DNA of 29,927 nt, taken from the NCBI GenBank assembly GCA_045586595.1, contig JAZNAQ010000012.1:1-29927 (forward strand). Reading direction: 5' to 3'. The position numbers and the translations under genes are program-made. This document shows, one piece after another, positions 20,247 through 28,750 of the stretch (position 1 is its first letter; every line of letters starts with the position of its first letter). The notes under the pieces were generated by a model, which was not told the DNA's origin, made no database searches, and worked only from the letters and a program-made list of their open reading frames with translations. This DNA comes from SIG480 sp045586595 (lineage in GTDB: Bacteria; Bacillota; Clostridia; Oscillospirales; JAAYXM01).

Positions 20247-22061
20247 TTATTTAGCGTCGCCGGTCATCCTTACCCGGATGTCGGCGGTGAGAACAGTAGC
20301 CGTTGTGTCGGCTTCGTTGGTTTTGAATATCAGCTTGTAAAAAACGAACTTCTTGGCCTTGATTTTAAGGCGCTCCATCTGCGGCTTTCGGTTGGTAGCG
20401 AAGCTCCAATGTGCAAAGGTTGCCGGGTAGAAGCTGGCAAGTCTGGAGGCTACTATCTTTTCCGTATAATCAGTTTTTCTGTCGGTCTGCACTGTCACGG
20501 TGAGACTGCTGTTTTCCTCGGGCTTGATGCCCACCCACAGCACCGCAGCATACTTCCTCAGATAGTCAGCACCGAAACTCAGAGCGCCGGACTCCCAGTA
20601 AGCATCAATAGCAACTCCATCGTCGTTGCGGTAAATGTAGTTCATATGAACAAGTTGTCCGTTGCTGCTGCCAAAATATAGCTCGTTGTTGTAGCTTGCA
20701 AAACAATGAGCGTCCAGATTGGTATAGATGTACCAAGCGTCAGCAGCGTAGTTATAAACTAAGGCTTTGCCGCCGTAGCACACATAGTATTCCTGAGAAT
20801 AGTTGTTGTCGTAGCACTTGCACTCAGGCAGATTGAAGTCCCGGATTGCGGCAAATACCTTGTCCGAAATGCGCTTTGCCTGTCTCTCATCTGTGGAGAG
20901 GTTTGCGCTGTAAGCTGCTGTGTTTCGCCATTCATATATGTCACTGCCGTGAAGAGTGTAAGGAGCGTTCAGCACCAAAGGCACTTGCCCAAGAGCTTCA
21001 TTGCCCAAGCTCCTGTTTGTGGGAGCGACGTAAAATGCCGCAGTCTGTGAGCCGTCTGCCAAGGTTATAAGGCCGTAGCTTATGCTCCATGCGCTTGAGC
21101 TTTTGAAGCACACAAGAGTGGAATACTGGCGCACCATTGCGGTTATAGGCGTGTTGGCATCGCCAACAACTACCTCGTTCATGTCGGGAAAGTAGTCTGC
21201 ACGGGGCTCACCGTCATAGTCAACGCCGGAGTAGAACGCCTCGTTGCTGCCGTCTCCGTAGATGAACACCCGGCTGTCCTGATTGCCGGAGTATAGCTCG
21301 GAGTACATCATGCTCTCTACTCTTGCCCGGTCTGTCTGTGCCATCGTCCAGCCTATCTCATAGCTGTTGACGGCTTTGGGCGGAGCTGCATTGAAGGTAA
21401 CTGAGCCGCTCTCAAGGTCGCTGGTGTAGCCGATTACGTTCTGTCCGGTGGTAAGGTCTTTCACATAGTCAACACTCTGGATATTCTCTTCCGGCAGTTT
21501 GAAGCTCTTGCCCTCGCCATCAGGAGAAATCCACATTCTTCGCTCACCGGTGAGCTTATTTACTTGCTCTAAGCTCTCCCGGCTGGTGTTGTTTGGGGCA
21601 ACGGAGATGTTCACAAGGGGTCTGTAACCGTGGACAGAACTCAAGGCTTCGCCATCCCACTGTAGATATTCCTTGCCGTTGAGCATATACACGATGTTGG
21701 AAAAGCCGAAGAAATGAACGTCGTTGGTGCAGTCTATGTCACCAAGCTCTGTAGCAGCAAAGACATCAACATCTGTCTGTGTCAGCTCCCAGAGCTTACC
21801 GCCTGCGGCTGCAAGAAATACTTCCCGGCCTTTCACATAGCCTGTCCACAAGCCACGCACCTTGCCGCTATCGGCAAGATTGCACACGGTTTTTGTGCCG
21901 GGTCTGCGCTGTAAATTGCCGTCACGGGTGATACGGAAATTACGCATTTCGGCAGCCTCGCCAATTTTCAGCTTTGTGTCGCCGTCCGGGTTCTGGTGAA
22001 GCCCGCCCCATGCTTTTATTTGAAATATCTTCTCTGCGGAAGACGCAGCAATTCTCGCCAT
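20247..22061 (-). CDS. large tail protein (tail stabilisation/hub type)
   Basis: This is a 604-residue protein. ATG 22061 overlaps the previous stop as TAATG and is preferred over a GTG nine bases upstream. The start (IKAWGGLHQNPDGDTKLKIGEAAEMRNFRITRDGNLQRRPGTKTV) and repeated short strands (GLWTGYVKGREVFLAAAGGKLWEL, IVYMLNGKEYLQWDGEA, DIYEWRNTAAYSAN) suggest a beta-propeller-like protein, as in podovirus tail stabilisation proteins (P22 gp10-like). It lies between the head-tail adaptor and the fibres, where such a hub belongs. The exact family is not certain. Confidence 0.6.
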   Translation of the reverse strand: MARIAASSAEKIFQIKAWGGLHQNPDGDTKLKIGEAAEMRNFRITRDGNLQRRPGTKTVCNLADSGKVRGLWTGYVKGREVFLAAAGGKLWELTQTDVDVFAATELGDIDCTNDVHFFGFSNIVYMLNGKEYLQWDGEALSSVHGYRPLVNISVAPNNTSRESLEQVNKLTGERRMWISPDGEGKSFKLPEENIQSVDYVKDLTTGQNVIGYTSDLESGSVTFNAAPPKAVNSYEIGWTMAQTDRARVESMMYSELYSGNQDSRVFIYGDGSNEAFYSGVDYDGEPRADYFPDMNEVVVGDANTPITAMVRQYSTLVCFKSSSAWSISYGLITLADGSQTAAFYVAPTNRSLGNEALGQVPLVLNAPYTLHGSDIYEWRNTAAYSANLSTDERQAKRISDKVFAAIRDFNLPECKCYDNNYSQEYYVCYGGKALVYNYAADAWYIYTNLDAHCFASYNNELYFGSSNGQLVHMNYIYRNDDGVAIDAYWESGALSFGADYLRKYAAVLWVGIKPEENSSLTVTVQTDRKTDYTEKIVASRLASFYPATFAHWSFATNRKPQMERLKIKAKKFVFYKLIFKTNEADTTATVLTADIRVRMTGDAK

Positions 22062-22510
22062 TATGCCCACCGCCCAAAGTCGTTGTACGGGAAGAAGCCA
22101 CTGCCATAGACATCTTCAATGTCCTCGCTCTCAGCAGGCAGTCCCCTTGCAAGCATTGCTTTCAGTTCGTCATACCGCTGCTGAAAGAAGTTTGCGGATG
22201 AAGGGTCTTCCTGCATCAGCAGGTGTGCTGCCAAGCCATAGGGAAGAACGCTTTCACAGATATAGTCGTCAAGGGCTATATCTGCCGTAAAATTCATAAT
22301 AGGCGGACAAATCGGGCGCTTGCCACGCTCCACATCTTTGGCGTAGGTGTCCGAATAAGGGTAGACCTCGCCCCGCAGTACATTGAGAATAGACAGGGCG
22401 CGGTTTTTATATTCTTTGGTATCAGAGGTATCGGCTGCGCCGGTTGCCTCGTTGAGCTCATCCATTAGGCTCATGCTTATTTCAAAAATGCGCTGTGCGT
22501 TTGTCGCCAT
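22061..22510 (-). CDS. head-tail adaptor/connector protein
   Basis: This is a 149-residue protein. The preferred start ATG 22510 has AAAAGGAGCTGATTTT before it; an in-frame upstream start at 22543 lies in the terminator hairpin. The protein is helical (AQRIFEISMSLMDELNE, YKNRALSILNVLRGEVYPY, SVLPYGLAAHLLMQEDPSSANFFQQRYDELKAML), like ring-forming adaptors that sit under the portal. Position directly after the capsid gene supports this. Confidence 0.6.
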   Translation of the reverse strand: MATNAQRIFEISMSLMDELNEATGAADTSDTKEYKNRALSILNVLRGEVYPYSDTYAKDVERGKRPICPPIMNFTADIALDDYICESVLPYGLAAHLLMQEDPSSANFFQQRYDELKAMLARGLPAESEDIEDVYGSGFFPYNDFGRWA

Positions 22511-22531
22511 AAAATCAGCTCCTTTTAGGAA

Positions 22532-22555
22532 AAGGCGGGGCAAATGCCCCGCCTT
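22532..22555 (-). terminator. intrinsic terminator after the major capsid gene
   Basis: On the minus strand AAGGCGGGGC and GCCCCGCCTT (plus 22546-22555 and 22532-22541) form a 10-bp perfect stem around four bases, followed by TTCC and A-rich sequence. Partial termination here would raise capsid mRNA over downstream tail mRNA. Confidence 0.8.
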
Positions 22556-22567
22556 ATGTCTTGGGTT

Positions 22568-23437
22568 TTATGCTTCGGGTTCAGCAGAAGTCCAGTAAGC
22601 CGCAATGGTATCTTTGCGGGCTTCGTTAACAAAGCAGTCGTGATACTCAAGGTACTGCACCTTTTCACCGGCGTAGTCTTCGGGGTCGGTGATGATGCGG
22701 CTGGTCTTTACCTTGTTGGGTGCCCATGCGCTGCCCTTGGTGACGATAAGGAAGGCCAGCCCCTCCTCAAGGTAGCTATCGGGAACAATACGCAGCTGGA
22801 AGCCTGCCAGTTTGCCCAGAACGCCGTTGACAATGGGACCCTCGGCTATCTTGTCAACGCCGATAACCTGGTCTGCCAGCTTCATCTCAATAGCGTTGGT
22901 CTCACCGACAAAAAGAACCTGCTTGCCCATGGGCACAAACTTATTTGCCATAGCAGCATGTGCTTCCATCAGGGTACGCAGAATAGCGTTGCTCTTCAAT
23001 GCGGAGGCGGCAACGCTGTACTCCTGAATACCGGCGTTCAGAGCCAGCTCCTTCAGACGGTACTTGTCGCGGTAAGGCACAACGATTTCCCTGTCCTGAC
23101 GGGAGATAATGGAGCTTGCGGTCTTGATGTTGTTCTGGTCAACATTGTTGGTCACGTCGAAGCCGATGTTGTACTTGATGCGGTCACGCATGGTGTAGCT
23201 GGTCTTGGTATCGCCCAGCTCTACAACGCTGCCGAAGCGCTTGCCTATAGTGCCCGCGGTGCCGTCGTTGAGGGTGCGGTCATAGGGGGTCAGGGGAACG
23301 GTGTCAACACTGAAAACTTCGATGGTGTTTGCGCCGGTGAAAGAAAACTGATTGCTGAAAAGGCCCTGAGTTACGGACTCTTTGTAAAGTCTTTCCTGAA
23401 CCTTGGGTTCTACTTTGGTGATAAGGTTGATTGCCAT
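22568..23437 (-). CDS. major capsid protein
   Basis: The 289-residue protein starts at ATG 23437 behind GGAGGAAATAA. It shows the look of a HK97-fold coat: an N-arm (AINLITKVEPKVQERLYKESVTQGLFS), an E-loop-like beta region (ANTIEVFSVDTVPLTPYDRT), the long spine helix region (NNIKTASSIISRQDREIVVPYRDKYRLKELA), and a C-terminal A-domain end (SAWAPNKVKTSRII ... YLEYHDCFVNEARKDTIAAYW). It lies after the scaffold, with its own downstream terminator. The name rests on order and fold pattern, not on a strong sequence motif. Confidence 0.8.
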   Translation of the reverse strand: MAINLITKVEPKVQERLYKESVTQGLFSNQFSFTGANTIEVFSVDTVPLTPYDRTLNDGTAGTIGKRFGSVVELGDTKTSYTMRDRIKYNIGFDVTNNVDQNNIKTASSIISRQDREIVVPYRDKYRLKELALNAGIQEYSVAASALKSNAILRTLMEAHAAMANKFVPMGKQVLFVGETNAIEMKLADQVIGVDKIAEGPIVNGVLGKLAGFQLRIVPDSYLEEGLAFLIVTKGSAWAPNKVKTSRIITDPEDYAGEKVQYLEYHDCFVNEARKDTIAAYWTSAEPEA

Positions 23438-23492
23438 TATTTATTTCCTCCGTTTATTTTGAGTGTTGGCGCGGAACGGAGGATTGAGGACG

Positions 23493-24407
23493 TTAAACGC
23501 TTTCCCAGCCTGCGTCGAAATCGTCTTTGACCTTTGGCGCTCCGGCAGTTTTGCGGCTGCCGGTGCTTCTTGAGGCGTTTTTCGCATTATTTTCAAAAGC
23601 CTCAAGCTGCTTTTTAAGCTGGGCGTTTTCTTTAGCGGTCTCTGCGCTCAGGTAACGGGTGTATGCCCCCAGAAGGTCGCTGCCGCCGTTTACATCATCC
23701 CAAACAGAGCGGGGAATGTTGTCCAGCTTTACGCCGGGATAACGGTCAGTAAATGCCTTGACCTCCGCTGCGGCTTTCTGCCGCTGGGCCTCCTGAGCTT
23801 TCTGAGCTTCCTGTTTTGCCGCCTCTTCTGCGGCCTTTACCTTGTCGGCGCGGCCCCGCTGTACACGGAAAATCGCCTCCGACTCGCTGATTTCGCGGCC
23901 TGCGGCTTTCTCCGCAGCAACCATCATCTTTGCCCGTACAGAGTCCATAAACTGCTCACGGCTCAAACCACTGTCTGCCGCAAGCTCCTCAAAAAACTCC
24001 TTATATTCCGCTAATTCGTTGTTGAGCTTTCCTACTTTGCGGTCATAGTCCATGCCCTTCTGAGCAAGAGCAATGACCTCGTCCCGATTAACTTCCCGCG
24101 TCTCGTCAAGGTGCTTGAGGGTAAAAAGCTGGTCTGCCTTACTATCCTCAACCGCCTCGGCAGCGGCAGGGGTCTCATCGGTTGCGGCTGCTCCATCAGC
24201 CGTCTTATTTTCATCTACAGCGGCATCAGCCTCCGGCTGGTCTGCCTCGGGCGTGTCGGTGTATACCTCGTCCACTTCGGCCTCTGTCACGCTGACAGGA
24301 CTAAGCTCTTCGTCCCAGCCTGCGTCAAAATCTGCCAGTTCCGCGTCGGTCGTCACCGCTGCGGTTTCGGCTGCCTCAATGGTTTCGGTCTGAAAAGTGT
24401 CGTTCAT
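23493..24407 (-). CDS. scaffolding protein
   Basis: This 304-residue protein starts at ATG 24407 behind GAAAGGAATATAT. It is acidic and low-complexity at the N-terminus (about 1-90, Glu/Ala/Asp/Thr). A helical coiled-coil core follows (EYKEFFEELAADSGLSREQFMDSVRAKMMVAAEKAAGREI; AEEAAKQEAQKAQEAQRQKAAAE) and then a basic C-terminal tail, as in capsid scaffolds that bind the coat through basic ends. The hexapeptide DFDAGW occurs at residues 26-31 and again at 296-301, coded by nearly identical DNA. Position before the capsid gene supports the call. Confidence 0.75.
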   Translation of the reverse strand: MNDTFQTETIEAAETAAVTTDAELADFDAGWDEELSPVSVTEAEVDEVYTDTPEADQPEADAAVDENKTADGAAATDETPAAAEAVEDSKADQLFTLKHLDETREVNRDEVIALAQKGMDYDRKVGKLNNELAEYKEFFEELAADSGLSREQFMDSVRAKMMVAAEKAAGREISESEAIFRVQRGRADKVKAAEEAAKQEAQKAQEAQRQKAAAEVKAFTDRYPGVKLDNIPRSVWDDVNGGSDLLGAYTRYLSAETAKENAQLKKQLEAFENNAKNASRSTGSRKTAGAPKVKDDFDAGWESV

Positions 24408-24447
24408 ATATATTCCTTTCTGCCGCTATGGTCGGCGGCTTTAGAAA

Positions 24448-24702
24448 TCAGTTTTTGTGCTCAAGGGACTGAATACGCAGCTCGTGGTTTTCAAGCTTTA
24501 TATCGTGTTCCTCAAGGTGCTCGTTGAACTCTTTATGAGTCTCACTTGCTGTGGCTTTGAAGCCGTTGAAGTCACTCAGCAAAGAATTGACCAAGGACTT
24601 CAGCTCTGTAAGGGTGGTATTTAGGTTGAGTAACGGCTTGCCTATCAGAAGGAAAAGCGCGATTACTTCGCCTATAACCAAGATGACATTCCACTCGGTC
24701 AA
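24448..24702 (-). CDS. membrane-anchored coiled-coil protein (XhlA-like, holin-associated)
   Basis: This is an 84-residue protein. TTG at 24702 lies eight bases after GGAGG and is preferred to the GTG at 24717, which overlaps that signal. One hydrophobic segment (WNVILVIGEVIALFLLIG, about 4-22) is followed by a long polar coiled coil (TTLTELKSLVNSLLSDFN to EHDIKLENHELRIQSLEH). This order, with the membrane segment first, is seen in small phage proteins annotated as haemolysin XhlA-like or holin partners. Adjacent to the r1t holin gene, it probably helps lysis. Confidence 0.6.
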   Translation of the reverse strand: MTEWNVILVIGEVIALFLLIGKPLLNLNTTLTELKSLVNSLLSDFNGFKATASETHKEFNEHLEEHDIKLENHELRIQSLEHKN

Positions 24703-24719
24703 TTCTCCGCCCTCCACTG

Positions 24720-24896
24720 TCAGGTTCCTGTCTTGGAACCGGCGATTTCCAGCACCAGAGTTTTCAGAGCGGAAAGCCCTGCCATCAGTGCTGCCAGCAG
24801 CATGGTCTTGTCCATTTCCATGGAGAAGGTCAGGCCGCCGAGAAAGCCCTCAACGAAAGTCCATGCGGCTCTCTCAAGGATGTTTTTCCAGTTCAT
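24720..24896 (-). CDS. phage holin, r1t-like
   Basis: This 58-residue protein starts at ATG 24896 behind GGAGGTAACAA. MNWKNILERAAWTFVEGF followed by LGGLTF and, after MDKTM, LLAALMAGLSALKTLVL gives two membrane segments. It matches the r1t holin pattern (W-x-K, then WTFVEGFLGGL, then AGLSALKTLVL). Holins form holes that let the endolysin reach the wall. Unusually, it sits between portal and scaffold genes rather than beside the endolysin, but both are in the same late operon. Confidence 0.8.
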   Translation of the reverse strand: MNWKNILERAAWTFVEGFLGGLTFSMEMDKTMLLAALMAGLSALKTLVLEIAGSKTGT

Positions 24897-24906
24897 TTGT
24901 TACCTC

Positions 24907-26658
24907 CTAAATCATTCCCGCCGTGGTTCCGGTCTCTAAAACCTTGCGCTGCAAGGCAGAGAAACCGCCGCCCGTGGGTATTTCCGGCTTGTCGCCCGTC
25001 TCAAGCAGCTCACCCCCGCCGGGAGAAGGCCCCGGCATGTTCGGTTGAGCCATTTGAGCTGGCATCATAGCCATCTGCATTTGTCTTGTCTGTGTAAGCT
25101 CTGCTATCAAAGCCCGTCGTGCGGGAATATAGCCGTCAGGGATGCGCTCAAGGTACTGGAGTATGTCTATATGACCGTCTCTCAGCAGGTTATCCAGCGT
25201 CTGCATAGATGCAATTTCGCTGTAGTAGGAGCTTGCGCCCACATCCAGCTTCAAAGTCATTGGATGCTCTTTCAGCATGGAGAAGTCGAACTCTACCTGA
25301 ATAGTTTCCGGAGCTGTCATTCCAGCGAAGGTATAAAGCTGCGCTATATCCTCCGGTGTCTCCACGTCTACCTTGCGCTTGCCGTAGTATTCGGCCATGA
25401 AGTCGAGGTAAATGCGGTGCAAATCCTCAATGCTCATGTAAAGGTTCTGCTTCGTCAGCTCTGTCGGGGTAGAAGCCGCCCTTTGCAGAGCGATAATGGC
25501 CGATGTGTTATCCGGTCGGGTATCGCCAAGAGCGACGCTGGTTGCGCCCAGGCTTTCTTCCGTCTGGGTAACGGCCAGTTCAATAAACTGTGCGATTTGC
25601 GGGGAGATGGTGGCAGGGTCAAGTATCTTGATGGCGTTGTTGATATCGCCGCCTGCTACACCTATTGAGCCTCCAACACGGTTGTCAATCTTCTTGATGC
25701 GGGTGTTGTCGTATATGTACTTGGGGTAGGCCGTCTTTAGGAAGGACAGCATGGACAGCGCCCAGATTTTGTTGACGAATATCTGGTTGGGGATTAGGCC
25801 GGTTATCATGGCTTGTCCGTGGTAGCTGTCCTGAACATAGTCCCAGTTGAGCCAGCACACCGGGTAGAGCTTCAACCCCAAATCCCAAGGCTCTTTTATG
25901 CCGCATTTCTCTGTGAACTCGTAGGCCCAGATAGTTCCGGTCTCTTCGTTTCGCCACAAGAGGAGCAGCACAGTAACCTTGTCGTCGTCTGGAGTCTTGG
26001 CAGAGTCGATAAACCGCTGGTCTGTGTCGCTCTGGATGCTTTCCCATTCAGCAAAGCCGTTTTCTTTGGCAGTTTTCCGGGCGTTTCTCAGTGTTTCGCG
26101 GGTGGAAATTATTATCCACGGCTGCTCCTGCACATAACGGCTGTTGGGATTGCCAAAGAAAACCCGGTTGTTCTCAACGATCTCAGACTTTATTGCTCCC
26201 TTGGCATCCTGCCCGGTTTCGGCTTTTGCGTCCCAATAGCTATAAATGCAGCCGTCAGCTCTTACCGCTGCATCTCTTGCATATACCCGCATCATTGCCG
26301 GTATTTTGTTGCGCTCTGCCAAGGCCTCAAACTCGTTGTTTACCACCTGAGCAGGCTGCACCCAGCTCTGCAAATTGGGAAGATTGGACAGCGGCGATGC
26401 TGTGACCTTGATATTGTCCGTCGTAATTGTAGCCACAATAAAGCCGACTACCCGCTTGAGGAAATTAAACTGTGGCGTAGGCAGGCCGTTGGCTTCAACG
26501 CCCTCCCATTGCTTGCCTATGTAGAAATTCTCATTGGCATTTACAGTCTCGTTGAGCTGGATTGAAGAGTTAAATTTCAGTGCCTTGTCGTACAAAGCAA
26601 AGCCGATTTTCTCATCGGGCATGTCTTTGCCATTGAAAAGGCCCTTGATATCATCCAT
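24907..26658 (-). CDS. portal protein
   Basis: This 583-residue protein starts at ATG 26658, overlapping the small membrane gene. Features of portals are seen: the N-terminal NENFYIGKQWEGVEANGLPTPQFNFLKRVVGFIVATI segment, a core with YDWNLG-type strands, the SMLSFLKTAYPKYIYDNTRIKK and NAIKILDPATISPQIAQFI helix regions, then DTRPDNTSAIIALQRAASTP. A Pro/Met/Gln-rich tail follows (about 535-583). It is the dodecameric vertex ring through which DNA enters. It lies directly between terminase and scaffold genes. Confidence 0.8.
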   Translation of the reverse strand: MDDIKGLFNGKDMPDEKIGFALYDKALKFNSSIQLNETVNANENFYIGKQWEGVEANGLPTPQFNFLKRVVGFIVATITTDNIKVTASPLSNLPNLQSWVQPAQVVNNEFEALAERNKIPAMMRVYARDAAVRADGCIYSYWDAKAETGQDAKGAIKSEIVENNRVFFGNPNSRYVQEQPWIIISTRETLRNARKTAKENGFAEWESIQSDTDQRFIDSAKTPDDDKVTVLLLLWRNEETGTIWAYEFTEKCGIKEPWDLGLKLYPVCWLNWDYVQDSYHGQAMITGLIPNQIFVNKIWALSMLSFLKTAYPKYIYDNTRIKKIDNRVGGSIGVAGGDINNAIKILDPATISPQIAQFIELAVTQTEESLGATSVALGDTRPDNTSAIIALQRAASTPTELTKQNLYMSIEDLHRIYLDFMAEYYGKRKVDVETPEDIAQLYTFAGMTAPETIQVEFDFSMLKEHPMTLKLDVGASSYYSEIASMQTLDNLLRDGHIDILQYLERIPDGYIPARRALIAELTQTRQMQMAMMPAQMAQPNMPGPSPGGGELLETGDKPEIPTGGGFSALQRKVLETGTTAGMI

Positions 26659-26872
26659 TTAGACCGCCCCCCATCGCTTTTGAGAGGCTATAGTCCATAA
26701 TGTGCTGCACGCCTTCATTGAAAGCCCGTTCAAGGGCAGCGGCATCAATACCGGCATGGGGGTCTATTGCGTCAATCTGCGTCTGCATGGCTTTCAGCCT
26801 GTGCCGGAAGTAAAAAAACATTCCAAGCTCACTTGCTGCCAGCAGAGCCGCAATAACAATTACAAAAGTCAT
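26651..26872 (-). CDS. small single-pass membrane protein before the portal
   Basis: The 73-residue protein begins at ATG 26872. Residues 1-20 (TFVIVIAALLAASELGMFFY) form a membrane helix, followed by basic residues (FRHRLKAM) and a helical tail. It overlaps the portal start by 8 bases. No family is recognised. It could be a lysis protein such as a spanin-like subunit, or a virion membrane protein; nothing decides this. Confidence 0.6.
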   Translation of the reverse strand: MTFVIVIAALLAASELGMFFYFRHRLKAMQTQIDAIDPHAGIDAAALERAFNEGVQHIMDYSLSKAMGGGLNG

Positions 26873-26881
26873 TTGTCCACC

Positions 26882-27277
26882 TCACTTAAAGGCTGCCTCG
26901 CCGCCCACGTTGATAACGTTAATCGTCAGTGAGCGTTCAGAAGTGTCTATGGGTCTGTCGGTGTACCCGCCGTTAACAGCCTGTTTCAAAGCGTTCATGC
27001 AGCCGTTGGCACTCTTGGGGTTAGCGACCATGTAGCGCACAAGGTAGCTTTCTCGCTCGTCCTTGGCTTTATCCATGATGGCCCTGTAACGGGCTGCTTC
27101 TTCATCGTCGCCGGTGCAGTAACGGTCTATGGTCTGTTTGGAAACACCAAGATAGAGCCTCATCCCGGCAAGATCGGGAAAGTCGCCTTTTTCCTTGCAC
27201 TCGTTGATGTACTTGTTAACAGCACTCTCAAAGTCGTATGCGCTGAGATATTTTCTCTTGGGGCCTCGTTTAGCCAT
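26882..27277 (-). CDS. terminase small subunit-like DNA-packaging protein
   Basis: The 131-residue protein begins at ATG 27277 behind GGAGGTGAGAG. MAKRGPKRKYLSAYDFESAVNKYINEC, then FPDLAGMRLYLGVSKQTIDRY is a helix-turn-helix arrangement seen in gp3-like or terminase small-subunit-type proteins. The C-terminal half (KANPKSANGCMNALKQAV-like helix, then SLTINVINVGG) fits the oligomer core and tail. It would recognise the phage DNA for TerL. It is transcribed after terL, opposite to the usual order. Confidence 0.7.
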   Translation of the reverse strand: MAKRGPKRKYLSAYDFESAVNKYINECKEKGDFPDLAGMRLYLGVSKQTIDRYCTGDDEEAARYRAIMDKAKDERESYLVRYMVANPKSANGCMNALKQAVNGGYTDRPIDTSERSLTINVINVGGEAAFK

Positions 27278-27291
27278 TGGCTCTCACCTCC

Positions 27292-28737
27292 TTAAATGAG
27301 ATAGCTGCCGTCTCCCCTGCCGCACATGTACTCGTCGTAGTCCTCTGCCCCGCCGTCTTCCTCGTCTGTGTATACATGAGGTACCGGGGCTTCTGCCGCC
27401 AGCTTGCGGGTAACGCAGAAGTAGCGAACAGCGTCAACGTTGTGGGTAATGTCGTGGGGGTCTTTGGAGCAGTCGTTGGGGTTCTTATCGTCAGACTGGA
27501 TGCTCTCAATGTCGCTCATGGGCTCCTCCAGAGTGTCAAAGAACATCAGTCCGGGTAATTTTTCCGGTGCTTCACCTTCGGGGAAAAGGCTCTTTACAAA
27601 GGGGTCTTTCAGTGGGATTGGGGCCATCATCTGCTTCATAACCATGTGGCCTTGCACTCGGTTGTTGTCTGAGCGCACTATGTTCACTCCCGATGTCTGA
27701 AAAATCTCCGCCATAGTGCGGCCTGTGTCTTTCTGCCTGTTCCAGATATCAGGCGGCGCATAGGTGGCGCTTATCTGTTCGTAGGGCATGGTGTGGTCAT
27801 TTATTGCCGCCGCCGCATCGGTTACTATCAGTTTGTCGTGCTCATAGTGGCGTATTGCCCAGCACCGCCCGTCCTCGTCCACCGCCCACCAGAAGCAGGT
27901 GAACATGTCCAGACCATAGTCAAAGCTGCGGTATAGGGGCCAATGTGCCGGGGGGATAAATGGGCGGACAGTATGGGTATGCCGCCTGAACTCCGGGAAG
28001 TAGTTGCCGCCTATAGCGTTCCAGTCGCCGTACCGGTAGGCACGTCTCAAATCATCCGGCAGGTCGGCAAGCTGCTTTTTGTATGTGGGGGAGCTTTCCA
28101 GCAGCCACGGGTTATCGTCAACCGTTGCAAAGATGAAGCTGTAATGCTCCGGGTGCTCGTCTCGCTCCGGGTCGTCCGGGTATGTCCGGTAGTTCCTGTC
28201 AACGAAAAGACGCTTCACCCAGTTGTGCCCCACACCGCCGGGGTTACACGTCAGATACATTCTCTTGGGAAACGGCGTTGCGCCTCGCATACAGCCTCCA
28301 ATGTAGTTGAAGGCTCGCTCTGTAAACTGCGTTGCCTCGTCTATGAATATCCAGTCGTACTCCAGACCGGCGTATTCTGTTTCGCTCTCTTGTCCGGCCC
28401 AGTGGCCGAACTTTATTGTTGACCCGTTTTCAAAGGTCATAAGGTGGGAAGTGCCGTTGTAGCTGTAAAGGCTCTTGTCGAGCATCGCCAGAAGCGGCCT
28501 TATAATGCCTTCGTCCAAATCGTTGTAGGTCTTACGCATCATCAGGATTTTTATTCCCGGATTGCAGAAAGCTCCGCCTACTGCTTTTGTCCTCGCAATA
28601 TGGCTCTTGCCGCCGCCCTTGGCCCCGCCGTATGCGGTAAACAGCGTGGTTGAGTGAAGGAACTGCATCTGCTTGTCAGACACCGTTCCGGGGTCCCACA
28701 CAAACTCTTTCTTAGTTGTCGTCTGTGGTTTTGCCAT
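27292..28737 (-). CDS. terL: terminase large subunit
   Basis: This is a 481-residue protein. ATG 28737 is chosen because GGAG lies seven bases upstream; an earlier in-frame start at 28776 lies within the terminator hairpin. The ATPase has Walker A GGAKGGGKS (37-45), Walker B DWIFIDEA (128-135; catalytic Glu134) and the CNPGG coupling motif (164-168). The C-terminal RNase H-like nuclease has YRSFDYGLDMF followed by a DEDGRCWAI strand. It pumps and cuts DNA during packaging through the portal. It is the first structural gene of the late operon. Confidence 0.92.
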   Translation of the reverse strand: MAKPQTTTKKEFVWDPGTVSDKQMQFLHSTTLFTAYGGAKGGGKSHIARTKAVGGAFCNPGIKILMMRKTYNDLDEGIIRPLLAMLDKSLYSYNGTSHLMTFENGSTIKFGHWAGQESETEYAGLEYDWIFIDEATQFTERAFNYIGGCMRGATPFPKRMYLTCNPGGVGHNWVKRLFVDRNYRTYPDDPERDEHPEHYSFIFATVDDNPWLLESSPTYKKQLADLPDDLRRAYRYGDWNAIGGNYFPEFRRHTHTVRPFIPPAHWPLYRSFDYGLDMFTCFWWAVDEDGRCWAIRHYEHDKLIVTDAAAAINDHTMPYEQISATYAPPDIWNRQKDTGRTMAEIFQTSGVNIVRSDNNRVQGHMVMKQMMAPIPLKDPFVKSLFPEGEAPEKLPGLMFFDTLEEPMSDIESIQSDDKNPNDCSKDPHDITHNVDAVRYFCVTRKLAAEAPVPHVYTDEEDGGAEDYDEYMCGRGDGSYLI

Positions 28738-28750
28738 GTAAAAACTCCAA

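Noticed and set aside
22544..23530. 328-codon open frame on the plus strand across the capsid gene
   Set aside because: It is antisense to the capsid gene along its full length, has no ribosome binding site, and follows from codon bias of the real gene.
25813..26565. 250-codon plus-strand frame across the portal gene
   Set aside because: It is antisense to the portal, with no ribosome binding site and no recognisable sequence.
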